Positions 26,503 to 33,301 of a DNA stretch of 64,000 bases are shown here, piece by piece. The position numbers and the translations under genes are program-made. The stretch is from Nocardia sp. NBC_01329. GTDB lineage: Bacteria; Actinomycetota; Actinomycetes; Mycobacteriales; Mycobacteriaceae. How positions within the stretch are numbered: the stretch's first letter is position 1; each line of letters opens with the position of its first letter. The notes below the pieces were generated by a model. That model was not told the origin of the DNA and did not search any database. It saw only the letters and a program-made list of their open reading frames with translations. The stretch covers positions 2,418,001 through 2,482,000 of the forward strand of contig NZ_CP108381.1 of NCBI RefSeq assembly GCF_035956715.1, written 5' to 3'.

Positions 26503-26748
26503 TTGGACGCCACGACACCGGCCACTGCCGGACGCGACGACACCGCCCGCGACGATCTCACCCGCCGGGTCACCGTCTACTTCGACGGTCCCGCCGCAGG
26601 CAACGCTCTCGTCCTGGAGTACGCGGCCACCAATTCCGAAGCCTGGGAATTCACCTCCGCCGCAGTGCACGCGGGCCTCACGGTAACCGTGGACAGCAAG
26701 ATAAGGCCCGACTTGCGCAGGCTACCCTGCCACAGCCTGTGGCGCTGA
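26503..26748 (+). CDS. Small hypothetical protein, 81 aa
   Basis: TTG 26503 follows AAGGAG by 9 nt and opens LDATTPATAGRDDTARDDLT, then RRVTVYFDGPAAGNALVLEY, ending in PCHSLWR. The mix of charged start and strand-rich core looks like a real small protein, but no family is recognised. It is divergent from the Scr1 gene, the usual place for a small partner, though it is not DUF397. Longer starts (GTG 26287, ATG 26320) give implausible N-termini. Confidence 0.5.
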   Translation: MDATTPATAGRDDTARDDLTRRVTVYFDGPAAGNALVLEYAATNSEAWEFTSAAVHAGLTVTVDSKIRPDLRRLPCHSLWR

Positions 26749-26860
26749 GTGAGATGAGCGCGCCGCACTCCTCGGCGAAACCGCACCGGAGCGGGCCGAC
26801 CCTCTAGGCTCGGAGGCAGCCGGCGCGATGGGCGGGCCGGCTCCGACCGCAGGAGCGCGT

Positions 26861-27367
26861 ATGCCGATCGAACCCGCGGCCCGCGCGGCCGGTGTACTCG
26901 CGATAGCCTCGGCTGTCGCCACCGGATGCGCGGGCTCGAACTCCGAGACCCGTTCCGATAGTCCGCCCGCCACCACGACCACAGCGATCACCACTGCGGT
27001 TGCCGGACCCGTGACGCACCGCACCCCGCGTCCCACCCCGACGGTCGACCCTTATGCCGGCCTGGCGCTGATCGACTATGTGGAATGGACGGAGAACGCC
27101 GACGGCCCGCGTTTGATGGTCCACCCGACGCGGGCCGGTCGCGATACCACTTTTCCCGGATCCGATCTCCGCGCGTGGCAAGAGATCCGCACCGCCGATC
27201 CGGGCGCGGACGTTCCGGGGATGTGGGATCAGTTCCGCTGCCACTGGGAGTGGGCGCGCCTCATCGCTGCGGACAAACCGACCTGGAATCTGGAACCCTG
27301 GCGGCCGTCGGTGGGTTACGACGCGACCGTCGATGCCGCCTGCAATCCCGGCGGACCCGAACGCTGA
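26861..27367 (+). CDS. DUF2599 lipoprotein
   Basis: The protein starts with a lipoprotein signal (MPIEPAARAAGVLAIASAVA) and lipobox ATGC, so Cys at about 23 would be lipidated and anchored outside the membrane. A Thr/Pro-rich linker leads to the DUF2599 domain: IDYVEWTENADGPRLMVHPT, DQFRCHWEWARLIAADKPTW and NLEPWRP. Its two conserved Cys residues may pair. CAGGAG precedes ATG 26861. The function of this actinobacterial family is unknown. Confidence 0.85.
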   Translation: MPIEPAARAAGVLAIASAVATGCAGSNSETRSDSPPATTTTAITTAVAGPVTHRTPRPTPTVDPYAGLALIDYVEWTENADGPRLMVHPTRAGRDTTFPGSDLRAWQEIRTADPGADVPGMWDQFRCHWEWARLIAADKPTWNLEPWRPSVGYDATVDAACNPGGPER

Positions 27368-27383
27368 CCACGAGAGGACCCTC

Positions 27384-28043
27384 ATGCGCATCGTCATCGC
27401 CGGTGGACACGGCAAGATCGCCCTGCTGCTCGCCGAACTGCTCACCGGACGGGGCCACAGCGTCATCGCCCTGATCCGTAACTCCGCGCACGCACCCGAG
27501 GTGTATGCCACCGGTGCCGAATCCGTGGTGTTGGATCTCGAGCAGGCCGTGGTAACCGATCTGGCCGCGACCGTCCAGGGGGCCGATGCGGTGGTATTCG
27601 CCGCCGGCGCCGGACCGGGCAGCGGGGTGGCCCGTAAGTACACGGTGGACCGCGACGGGTCGGTTCTGCTGGCCGAGGCCGCCGAACGTGTGGGTACTCG
27701 CCGGTTCCTGCAGATTTCGGCGATGGGTGCGGGGGTGGCACCCGCTGCCGGAACCGACGAAGTGTGGGCGGCTTATATCGAGGCGAAAACCCAGGCCGAG
27801 GACGATCTGCGGGGCCGTGACCTGGACTGGACCATCCTGCGCCCGGGCCGGTTGCTCGATTCCCCCGGAACCGGATCGGTCACCCTGGCGGCGCAGCGGC
27901 TCGACCGGGGAGATATCCCGCGTGCCGATGTGGCCGCGGTCCTCGCCGAACTGCTCGATGCGAGCCATACCGCCGGTCTGACCCTCGATCTGGTAGGCGG
28001 CAGCACTCCGATCGAGGCGGCGGTCGCCGCACTGGCCCCCTGA
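27384..28043 (+). CDS. NAD(P)-binding SDR, NmrA/YwnB-like
   Basis: The 219-residue protein begins MRIVIAGGHGKIALLLAELL, the atypical-SDR GxxGxxG motif, and has FLQISAMGAGVAP and WTILRPGRLLD, typical of NAD(P)H-binding NmrA-like epimerase relatives. It probably binds NADP as a redox sensor or a small reductase. It starts 16 bp after the DUF2599 gene, with GAGAGG upstream, and may be co-transcribed. Confidence 0.88.
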   Translation: MRIVIAGGHGKIALLLAELLTGRGHSVIALIRNSAHAPEVYATGAESVVLDLEQAVVTDLAATVQGADAVVFAAGAGPGSGVARKYTVDRDGSVLLAEAAERVGTRRFLQISAMGAGVAPAAGTDEVWAAYIEAKTQAEDDLRGRDLDWTILRPGRLLDSPGTGSVTLAAQRLDRGDIPRADVAAVLAELLDASHTAGLTLDLVGGSTPIEAAVAALAP

Positions 28044-28083
28044 TTCGGCACCGAAAACCGTTCCGACACAAAGAATCGATCGT

Positions 28084-28123
28084 GCAGATGTACTTGCATT
28101 TGAAAGCACCGCCGACCTAGACT
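28084..28123 (+). promoter_or_regulatory. Promoter/operator A of the shared-motif set
   Basis: GCAGATGTACTTGCATTTG (28084-28102) contains a -35-like TTGCAT (28094-28099); after 18 bp comes TAGACT (28118-28123). The same block, with identical spacing, recurs at 30481-30520. It lies about 42 bp before GTG 28165. Confidence 0.65.
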
Positions 28124-28164
28124 CTTCCCACACCGCTATACAGGGGAAAACAAGGGGAGGCCGC

Positions 28165-28530
28165 GTGAGTGAGCCGACGACAACATTCGCCAGAGGTTTA
28201 CTGCCGCAGCTGCGGGAGAGCCCTTTGGATCCGACTCGATTCGGAACGAGTTCAGCAAGAATCGATCCCGCCCCGATCGGCAAGCCGGCGAACGGTATTG
28301 ATATGACTGCATTCGGCGTCCGCAGCGGCCGCCCACTCGGCGATTCGACCCGCGAAACCGCGGTCGAATTCGTCATCGACGCAATAGAATCCACCGGCGC
28401 GGCAACGCGTGACGATTTCGATATCGATCAGATCGTCACCACCGCTCATGCACTGGCAGACGATTGGGATTTCCGTCTGTTGCAGCCGGATGCCTTCTGG
28501 CGCGTCGCGTCGACTTTCATTCGGGCCTGA
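28165..28530 (+). CDS. Hypothetical protein, 121 aa
   Basis: GTG 28165 follows a strong GGGGAGG site. The first 50 residues look disordered; the rest (TRETAVEFVIDAIESTGAA, DFDIDQIVTTAHALADDW, WRVASTFIRA) is helical and acidic. No family is recognised. Its promoter is shared with the 30615 gene, and a strong terminator follows. Confidence 0.65.
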   Translation: MSEPTTTFARGLLPQLRESPLDPTRFGTSSARIDPAPIGKPANGIDMTAFGVRSGRPLGDSTRETAVEFVIDAIESTGAATRDDFDIDQIVTTAHALADDWDFRLLQPDAFWRVASTFIRA

Positions 28531-28542
28531 AGCTCTTCACAC

Positions 28543-28580
28543 AAATATCGTCTCGGCGGTTCGGCGCCGAGACGATATTT
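28543..28580. terminator. Bidirectional terminator between 28165 gene and Scr1 gene
   Basis: AAATATCGTCTCGGCG pairs perfectly with 28565-28580 around GTTCGG. The ends are A-rich on one side and T-rich on the other, so it can serve both convergent genes. Confidence 0.85.
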
Positions 28581-28603
28581 TGTCGCGGCTTTCGCCGCTG
28601 CGC

Positions 28604-29491
28604 TCACAGGCCTTTCGTATAGTCCGCGATGATCCTGCGTGACTCCTCCGGCGGTGCCGCCTGCACACTCAACCGGTCCATCACCGACAGATACAGCGCA
28701 AGATCCTCGCGTCGATCCAGATACAGCGCGCTGGTCAGCTGTTCGAGATAGACGATATCGGGCAGGTCCGTCTCGGCGAACCGGAGAATCGTGAAAGAGC
28801 TTCCCGCAGCGGCATGTTCACCGGCGGAGAACGGGACCACCTGGATCGTTACATTCGGCAACCGGGTCAGATCCAGCAGATGTTCCATCTGCGCCCGGTG
28901 CACATCCCGGCCACCGACCGGTCGATGGAGTGCCGCTTCGTCGAGCACCGCCCAGATCACCGGCGGGTCGGTGCGATGCAATATTTCCTGCCGACGCTGG
29001 CGGAATGCCACCCGGCGATCGGTATCGGAATCCTCGTAGCCCAGCGTCACAACAGCTCGGGCGTAATCCGGCGTCTGCAACAGACCCGGAACCAGATGCG
29101 ATTCATACGTACGAATCTTGCTGGCCGCCTGCTCCAGCCCCAGATATTGGCCGAACCAGGGTGGTAGCAGATCGCCGTAGCGGTGCCACCAGCCCGGTTC
29201 GTTCGCCTTGCGCGCGAGCTCGAGGAAACTCTCTCGCTCTCCGGGATCGTCGACGCCGTACAGCGTCAGCAGGTCCCGGATATCCCGCTCTTTGAAACTC
29301 GTCCGGCCCAGCTCGAGCCGACTGATCTTCGCGTGGGAGCCACGGATGGCATCGCCCGCGGCCTCTCGGGTGATCTTCTTGCTCTCGCGCAGTTTTCGCA
29401 ACTGGCCGCCCAGAGCGATGCGTAGAACCGTGGGGCCACGCTCCGCCTCGACGGATTGCGCGCCACCACGGTTCTCGGGCTCTGCGATCAT
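28604..29491 (-). CDS. Scr1-family XRE regulator (DUF5753), second copy
   Basis: The 295-residue protein has LRKLRESKKITREAAGDAIR as the helix-turn-helix, SKISRLELGR-type follow-on (AKISRLELGRTSFKERDIRD) and the DUF5753 core (WFGQYLGLEQAASKIRTYES, LVPGLLQTPDYARAVV). It pairs with the DUF397 gene just upstream on the same strand (82 bp apart), the classic Scr1/DUF397 couple. It likely acts on the shared promoters flanking it. Confidence 0.93.
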   Translation of the reverse strand: MIAEPENRGGAQSVEAERGPTVLRIALGGQLRKLRESKKITREAAGDAIRGSHAKISRLELGRTSFKERDIRDLLTLYGVDDPGERESFLELARKANEPGWWHRYGDLLPPWFGQYLGLEQAASKIRTYESHLVPGLLQTPDYARAVVTLGYEDSDTDRRVAFRQRRQEILHRTDPPVIWAVLDEAALHRPVGGRDVHRAQMEHLLDLTRLPNVTIQVVPFSAGEHAAAGSSFTILRFAETDLPDIVYLEQLTSALYLDRREDLALYLSVMDRLSVQAAPPEESRRIIADYTKGL

Positions 29492-29573
29492 GGAGTCGTC
29501 TCCGCTTTCGGGTTAACCCACGGTGCGCCACTCATCGGATCTGGCGCACCACGCCGACGGCTCATGTTACCTC

Positions 29574-29792
29574 TCAGCCCGCCAGATCGTCGAACTCTCC
29601 GGCTTTGGCGCCCTGCAGAAAAGCTTCGATCTCCGGGCGCGTATAGAAGAGCACGCCGCCGGCGGGGAATCGCGAATTGCGCATGGCCACCAAGTTGTTG
29701 GCCGCCTCGGCGAACTCGACACAGTTCCCGCTCGGGTTGCTGAAAGTGCTCTTCCGCCAGGCTCCGATCACCTGGTTCCTTACTTCCGACAT
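29574..29792 (-). CDS. DUF397 small regulatory partner
   Basis: The 72-residue protein carries the DUF397 signature: WRKSTFSNPSGNCVEFAEA, then VAMRNSRFP and FYTRPEIEAFLQGAKAGEFD. Such proteins accompany Scr1/WhiJ-type XRE regulators and are thought to modulate them. ATG 29792 has AAGGAG upstream. A CAGATGCAA/TTGCATCTG dyad lies about 60-90 bp upstream. Confidence 0.93.
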   Translation of the reverse strand: MSEVRNQVIGAWRKSTFSNPSGNCVEFAEAANNLVAMRNSRFPAGGVLFYTRPEIEAFLQGAKAGEFDDLAG

Positions 29793-29849
29793 AGGACCCA
29801 CTCCTTGCTCATGGTCGCTGACGCCACTGTCGCATACCGTCGGTCCTTA

Positions 29850-29879
29850 CAGATGCAAACGCAGGTGTTCTTGCATCTG
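29850..29879. promoter_or_regulatory. Inverted operator upstream of the DUF397 gene (site C)
   Basis: CAGATGCAA (29850-29858) and TTGCATCTG (29871-29879) are exact reverse complements separated by 12 bp. Both half-sites, CAGATG and TTGCAT, also occur in promoters A (28084) and B (30481). It is placed to control the DUF397-Scr1 genes on the minus strand and perhaps the 30003 gene. Confidence 0.6.
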
Positions 29880-30002
29880 CACCGACATCAGGACGATAGC
29901 ACGAAGTTCGCCGAACCGCGCCCACGAGCCCCGGAGCCCCGCGAAACCCCGCCGGGCCGCCGATTCACCGATGCGCGGAGAGTGAGGTGCACGGAACGAG
30001 CT

Positions 30003-30257
30003 GTGCCGACCACCCCGCCGGCTGCCGCGAGTCTTGTACTGTCGCAGGGGACATCCGTTTCACCAGCCGTGCGGCGCATCGTGCACACCGCCGTGGAGGC
30101 CACCTCACCCGGGAGCTACCTGACACCCCGGGACGGCACCGACGACAGCGAGGCATATGTGACGCTGTGCCGCCACTACACCGGCGCCGGGGGTGTGCCC
30201 TGCATCTTCCGGCCCCCGCCGGAGATCCGTGCCGCGTTCGACGGTTTGGAACGATGA
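30003..30257 (+). CDS. Small hypothetical protein, 84 aa
   Basis: From GTG 30003 the protein reads MPTTPPAAASLVLSQGTSVS, then AVRRIVHTAVEATSPGSYL and EAYVTLCRHYTGAGGVPCIF, ending FDGLER. It has two cysteines and no recognised family. Its stop overlaps the start of a 34-codon frame (ATGA at 30254), which supports both being translated. It is divergent from the DUF397 gene. Confidence 0.45.
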   Translation: MPTTPPAAASLVLSQGTSVSPAVRRIVHTAVEATSPGSYLTPRDGTDDSEAYVTLCRHYTGAGGVPCIFRPPPEIRAAFDGLER

Positions 30258-30358
30258 AACCGGGAGTGGTGCCGATCGATCGGTGGCGCCCGGATAGCTC
30301 CGATGACAATGCCCTCCGGCCGCTCTCCGCCTACGGCGGCGTGGGCCGCAAGCACTGA
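30254..30358 (+). CDS. 34-aa small ORF coupled to the gene before it
   Basis: ATG 30254 overlaps the TGA of the 84-aa gene as ATGA. The peptide MKPGVVPIDRWRPDSSDDNA continues to LRPLSAYGGVGRKH. No family or leader-peptide motif is recognised; the coupling is the only strong evidence. It could be a small partner protein or a chance frame. Confidence 0.35.
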   Translation: MKPGVVPIDRWRPDSSDDNALRPLSAYGGVGRKH

Positions 30359-30480
30359 TCGCTGTCGAGAGCCCCGCGTGCACGGCAGCGGTCGCGCAGA
30401 TACCGGAAGATGTAGCGCCACAGCGTCGGTCACCACGAAATCGTCCGGCCGAACCGCAACTGCAATTTCGTCTGTTGTTT

Positions 30481-30520
30481 GCAGATGTACTTGCATTTGC
30501 AAGCGACATCGGCTTAGACT
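30481..30520 (+). promoter_or_regulatory. Promoter/operator B of the shared-motif set
   Basis: GCAGATGTACTTGCATTTG (30481-30499) is identical to promoter A. TTGCAT (30491-30496) and TAGACT (30515-30520) are again 18 bp apart; TTGCATTTGCAA is a local palindrome. It lies 95 bp before ATG 30615. Confidence 0.65.
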
Positions 30521-30614
30521 CAGGCGCACAGGAGGGGCGATACGCAGCATTTTCTCCGGCTGATTCGCCGGCCGGAGGTGTCGCCCCGCAACGTCGCATG
30601 TGAGGGGCCACCGA

Positions 30615-30869
30615 ATGATCCAACCATTCCGAAGTCCCCATCGGAGTGTCGTCGGCAGCACCGGCGGTACTCATTCACTCGGGCATCATCCGGAACCGAT
30701 TCGCCACTACGGGGCGCCGGAAGCCGGCACCGACTGCAATGCCGAGCCGCCGGTACTCACGTACCGGCAAGCGCGCGAGATCCTGCATATCCACGATGTG
30801 CACGGGCCGCAGTGCCGCCAGTGGCTGGCTGCCGCCGCCTATCTCTCCGCAGGACTCGACGACGAATAG
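30615..30869 (+). CDS. Small hypothetical protein, 84 aa
   Basis: ATG 30615 has GAGGGG 8 nt upstream. The first half is His/Gly/Pro-rich (HSLGHHPEPIRHYGAPEAG) and the second is helical with YRQAREILHIHDVHGPQCRQ and WLAAAAYLSAGLDDE. No family recognised. It shares promoter architecture with the 28165 gene, so the two may be co-regulated by the Scr1/DUF397 pair. Confidence 0.6.
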   Translation: MIQPFRSPHRSVVGSTGGTHSLGHHPEPIRHYGAPEAGTDCNAEPPVLTYRQAREILHIHDVHGPQCRQWLAAAAYLSAGLDDE

Positions 30870-30946
30870 GTTCCCGAGAGAAGCACGGCTACGGTGTAGC
30901 GCCGAGCAGGATCGGCCGATGCCGATTCGTGCTGGCTTTCGAGCAC

Positions 30947-30976
30947 CAGGCGCGGGATTCTGGAATCCCGCGCCTG
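30947..30976. promoter_or_regulatory. Perfect dyad just upstream of the CBS-domain gene
   Basis: CAGGCGCGGGATTC (30947-30960) and its exact reverse complement (30963-30976) are separated by 2 bp, ending 15 bp before ATG 30992. It could terminate the 30615 transcript, act as an operator, or hide the ribosome site of the CBS gene. No T-tract follows. Confidence 0.6.
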
Positions 30977-30991
30977 ATGTGGATGGTGACC

Positions 30992-31426
30992 ATGCGAATT
31001 GCTGAGATACTGCGTAACAAGGGCAGCGCCGTAACGACCGCGCGTCCGGATCTCGATATCCGCGCGCTCCTGGCGCTACTGGCCGAACACAACGTCGGAG
31101 CCGTGGTCGTGTCGCCCGACGGCAGCCGGATCGCCGGAATCGTCTCCGAACGAGATATCGTCCGCGCCCTGCACCGGCACGGCACCGCGCTACTGGATTG
31201 GCCGGTATCCCGGATCATGTCCACCGAAGTCCGGACCTGCGCCCCCGACGACCATATCGAAGGGCTCCGCAGGATCATGACCGATCATCGGATACGACAT
31301 CTGCCGGTGGTCGCCGACAGCGAGCTGGTCGGCATCGTGAGCATCGGTGACGTGGTCAAAAGCGCCATCTCCGAGCTCAAAACCGAGCGCGAGCAACTCG
31401 TCGAATATCTACAGGGTGGTTACTGA
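30992..31426 (+). CDS. CBS-domain-pair protein
   Basis: The 144-residue protein consists of two CBS motifs: VGAVVVSPDGSRIAGIVSER with DIVRAL, and MTDHRIRHLPVVADSELVG with IVSIGDVVKS. The last 20 residues are a charged helix. Stand-alone CBS pairs bind adenine nucleotides such as AMP or SAM and act as energy sensors. The ATG is preceded by a strong dyad and lacks a clear ribosome site. It converges on the PPOX gene with a 4-bp gap. Confidence 0.9.
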   Translation: MRIAEILRNKGSAVTTARPDLDIRALLALLAEHNVGAVVVSPDGSRIAGIVSERDIVRALHRHGTALLDWPVSRIMSTEVRTCAPDDHIEGLRRIMTDHRIRHLPVVADSELVGIVSIGDVVKSAISELKTEREQLVEYLQGGY

Positions 31427-31430
31427 CCAC

Positions 31431-31850
31431 TCAGCCGAGGTCGGCGGACAACCAGCGCTGTGGATGCATGTACACCACAACTTGCTCACCGAACTCGGCC
31501 TCAGCGAAGGACAGATAGTCCTCCACCTGCTCGGGCGGTAGATAGCGCGACGCCATACCCCGGTGCTGCTCGTCGCTCATCGGCTCGACCCTGGTCACCG
31601 GGCCCTCGACGCTCACATAGCGAACGGTCGGTGCCACCCGCTCGGCCATCAAGCTGAACCGCCCCGCCTCCCGAATTCGGCGCATCTTCTCCGATTCCGC
31701 CCCGGTCAGCACCCACAGGTCACCGCCCGGCTCGTACTGATACCAGATGGGTACGGTGAGCGGGCCCCGCCGCGGACCCGCCGAGACCGAAAATGCGCCG
31801 ACATGCGGTTCGGCCAGAAACGACTGTCTTTCATCCGGGGTGAGTGGCAT
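31431..31850 (-). CDS. Pyridoxamine 5'-phosphate oxidase/F420-like flavin-binding protein
   Basis: The 139-residue protein has the split-barrel pattern FLAEPHVGAFSVSAGPRRGP, LTVPIWYQYEPGGDLWVLT, then SEKMRRIREAGRFSLMAE, typical of F420/FMN-binding PPOX-class proteins. Actinobacterial members are F420- or heme-associated reductases; which cofactor applies cannot be read here. It is divergent from the sulfur/PLP operon across 158 bp that contain the Fur/Zur-like dyad. Confidence 0.8.
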   Translation of the reverse strand: MPLTPDERQSFLAEPHVGAFSVSAGPRRGPLTVPIWYQYEPGGDLWVLTGAESEKMRRIREAGRFSLMAERVAPTVRYVSVEGPVTRVEPMSDEQHRGMASRYLPPEQVEDYLSFAEAEFGEQVVVYMHPQRWLSADLG

Positions 31851-31955
31851 ATCGGAACCATAGCGCCGGCCACCGACATCTCCCAGCACCTTGCCGCCGG
31901 GTCGCCGTCGTGGGCGAAACTGTCTGCGCACCAACTGCACTGGGCGAACTTTCCG

Positions 31956-31972
31956 ACAATGAGTATCGTTGT
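31956..31972. promoter_or_regulatory. Fur/Zur-like dyad upstream of the four-gene operon
   Basis: ACAATGAGTATCGTTGT is an imperfect 17-bp dyad (6 of 8 pairs match) whose AATGAnTATCnTT core resembles Zur/Fur-family boxes of actinobacteria. It lies 36 bp before ATG 32009, where it would cover the promoter. Metal-responsive control is an inference from this resemblance and from the HMA domain in the operon. Confidence 0.45.
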
Positions 31973-32008
31973 TCGCAGTCCGGGCAGATCGGCGGAAGGA
32001 GCGATCAC

Positions 32009-33301
32009 ATGGGATCACCCCTGCGCCGTCCGGAGTATCCGGTGCTCGTTCCTGAGGTGTCGGCAGCCCCGGTGCCCGCCCTGCTGCCGGCCGACATCCG
32101 TACTTATTTTCCGGCACTGGCCGAAAGCGCGGAAACCTATCTGGACAGTGCCGCCACCACGCAGAAACCCCGAGCTGTGATCGATACGGTCCGGGACTAT
32201 CACGCCGTCGCCACCGCCAACGCGGCGCGCGGCACCTACCCCTGGTCGACAACGCTCACCCAGCGCATAGCCGCCGTCCGGGCCCACACCGCGCAGTTCC
32301 TCGGCGCCGCCCACGTCGACGAGATCGTGTTCACCGGCGGCGCCACCGCCGCGCTCAATGCCGTCGCGCTGTCCTGGGGACTGACCGCTCTGCGGGACGG
32401 GGACGAGATCCTCTACAGTCCTCGCGACCACGCGGCCAATATCGCACCCTGGTTCCTGCTCCGGGACACCCTCGCGGGTTTCGGCCGCAGAATCGAACTC
32501 GTGCCCTATGCGGTCACCCCGGACGGACAGGCGGATACCACCGATATCGCCGGGAAACTGAGCCCCCGCACCCGGCTGCTCACCGTGACCCACCTGCACC
32601 ATGTGTACGGCGCCCTCACGACCCTGGCCGAACTACGCGATCGGATGCCCGAACAGGTGCTGCTCTGTTTCGACTGCAGCCAGAGCGGCGGCCATATCCC
32701 GATGGACGTGGTGGCGCTCGGCGCCGATTTCGCGGCCTTCGCGGCGCACAAGATGTTCGCGGCGCCGGGCACCGGAATCCTGTACTGCCACCGTCGGACC
32801 CATCCCGCACTGCGCCCGTTCCTCCCCGGCGGAACCACTGACGCGACCCTCACCGCCACCGGTTTCACCGGGGGCATCATGCCGGGTCTGCTCGAGGGCG
32901 GCACTCCGAATATCCCGGGGATACTCTCCATGGGCGCGGCCCTCGAGGTGCTCGATTCCTACGGAATGTCCGCAATCGCGGCGCACAACCGGACACTGAC
33001 CGGGCGGTTGATCCGCGGGTTGCGGGCAGTGTCCGGCGTGAGTTTCCTGCCGGGGCCCGCCCACGGGCCCGACGACGACGGATACGGCATCGTCTCGTTC
33101 ACCCTGGCCGGGATTTCCGCGGCGGATCTCGGATTCGTCCTCGCCGAATACGGCTTCCTCGTCCGGACCGGCGCCCACTGCGTGCCCGAGGCCGGTGGCG
33201 AACCCGCATCGGTGCGGGTCAGCACCCATATCTACACCGGACTCGACGATATCGACCGCTTCGTAGCCCGCGTCCGAACTCTCGCCGAGGAGCTGCAATG
33301 A
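32009..33301 (+). CDS. Class V aminotransferase, SufS/cysteine-desulfurase-like
   Basis: The 430-residue PLP enzyme has YLDSAATTQKPRAVIDTVRD, the SufS-type opening, and FAAHKMFAAPGTGILY with the PLP-binding Lys at about 248. RTGAHC places a Cys (about 391) where SufS-type desulfurases have the persulfide cysteine, so sulfur abstraction from cysteine is plausible. GGAAGGAG precedes ATG 32009. No suf/isc scaffold genes are near; instead it heads four coupled genes, arguing for a dedicated pathway. The next gene overlaps its stop by 4 bp (ATGA). Confidence 0.88.
   Translation: MGSPLRRPEYPVLVPEVSAAPVPALLPADIRTYFPALAESAETYLDSAATTQKPRAVIDTVRDYHAVATANAARGTYPWSTTLTQRIAAVRAHTAQFLGAAHVDEIVFTGGATAALNAVALSWGLTALRDGDEILYSPRDHAANIAPWFLLRDTLAGFGRRIELVPYAVTPDGQADTTDIAGKLSPRTRLLTVTHLHHVYGALTTLAELRDRMPEQVLLCFDCSQSGGHIPMDVVALGADFAAFAAHKMFAAPGTGILYCHRRTHPALRPFLPGGTTDATLTATGFTGGIMPGLLEGGTPNIPGILSMGAALEVLDSYGMSAIAAHNRTLTGRLIRGLRAVSGVSFLPGPAHGPDDDGYGIVSFTLAGISAADLGFVLAEYGFLVRTGAHCVPEAGGEPASVRVSTHIYTGLDDIDRFVARVRTLAEELQ

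Noticed and set aside
30303..30563. An 86-codon plus-strand frame over promoter B
   Set aside because: Cys/Arg/Ser-rich sequence without ribosome site, crossing the conserved promoter motif.
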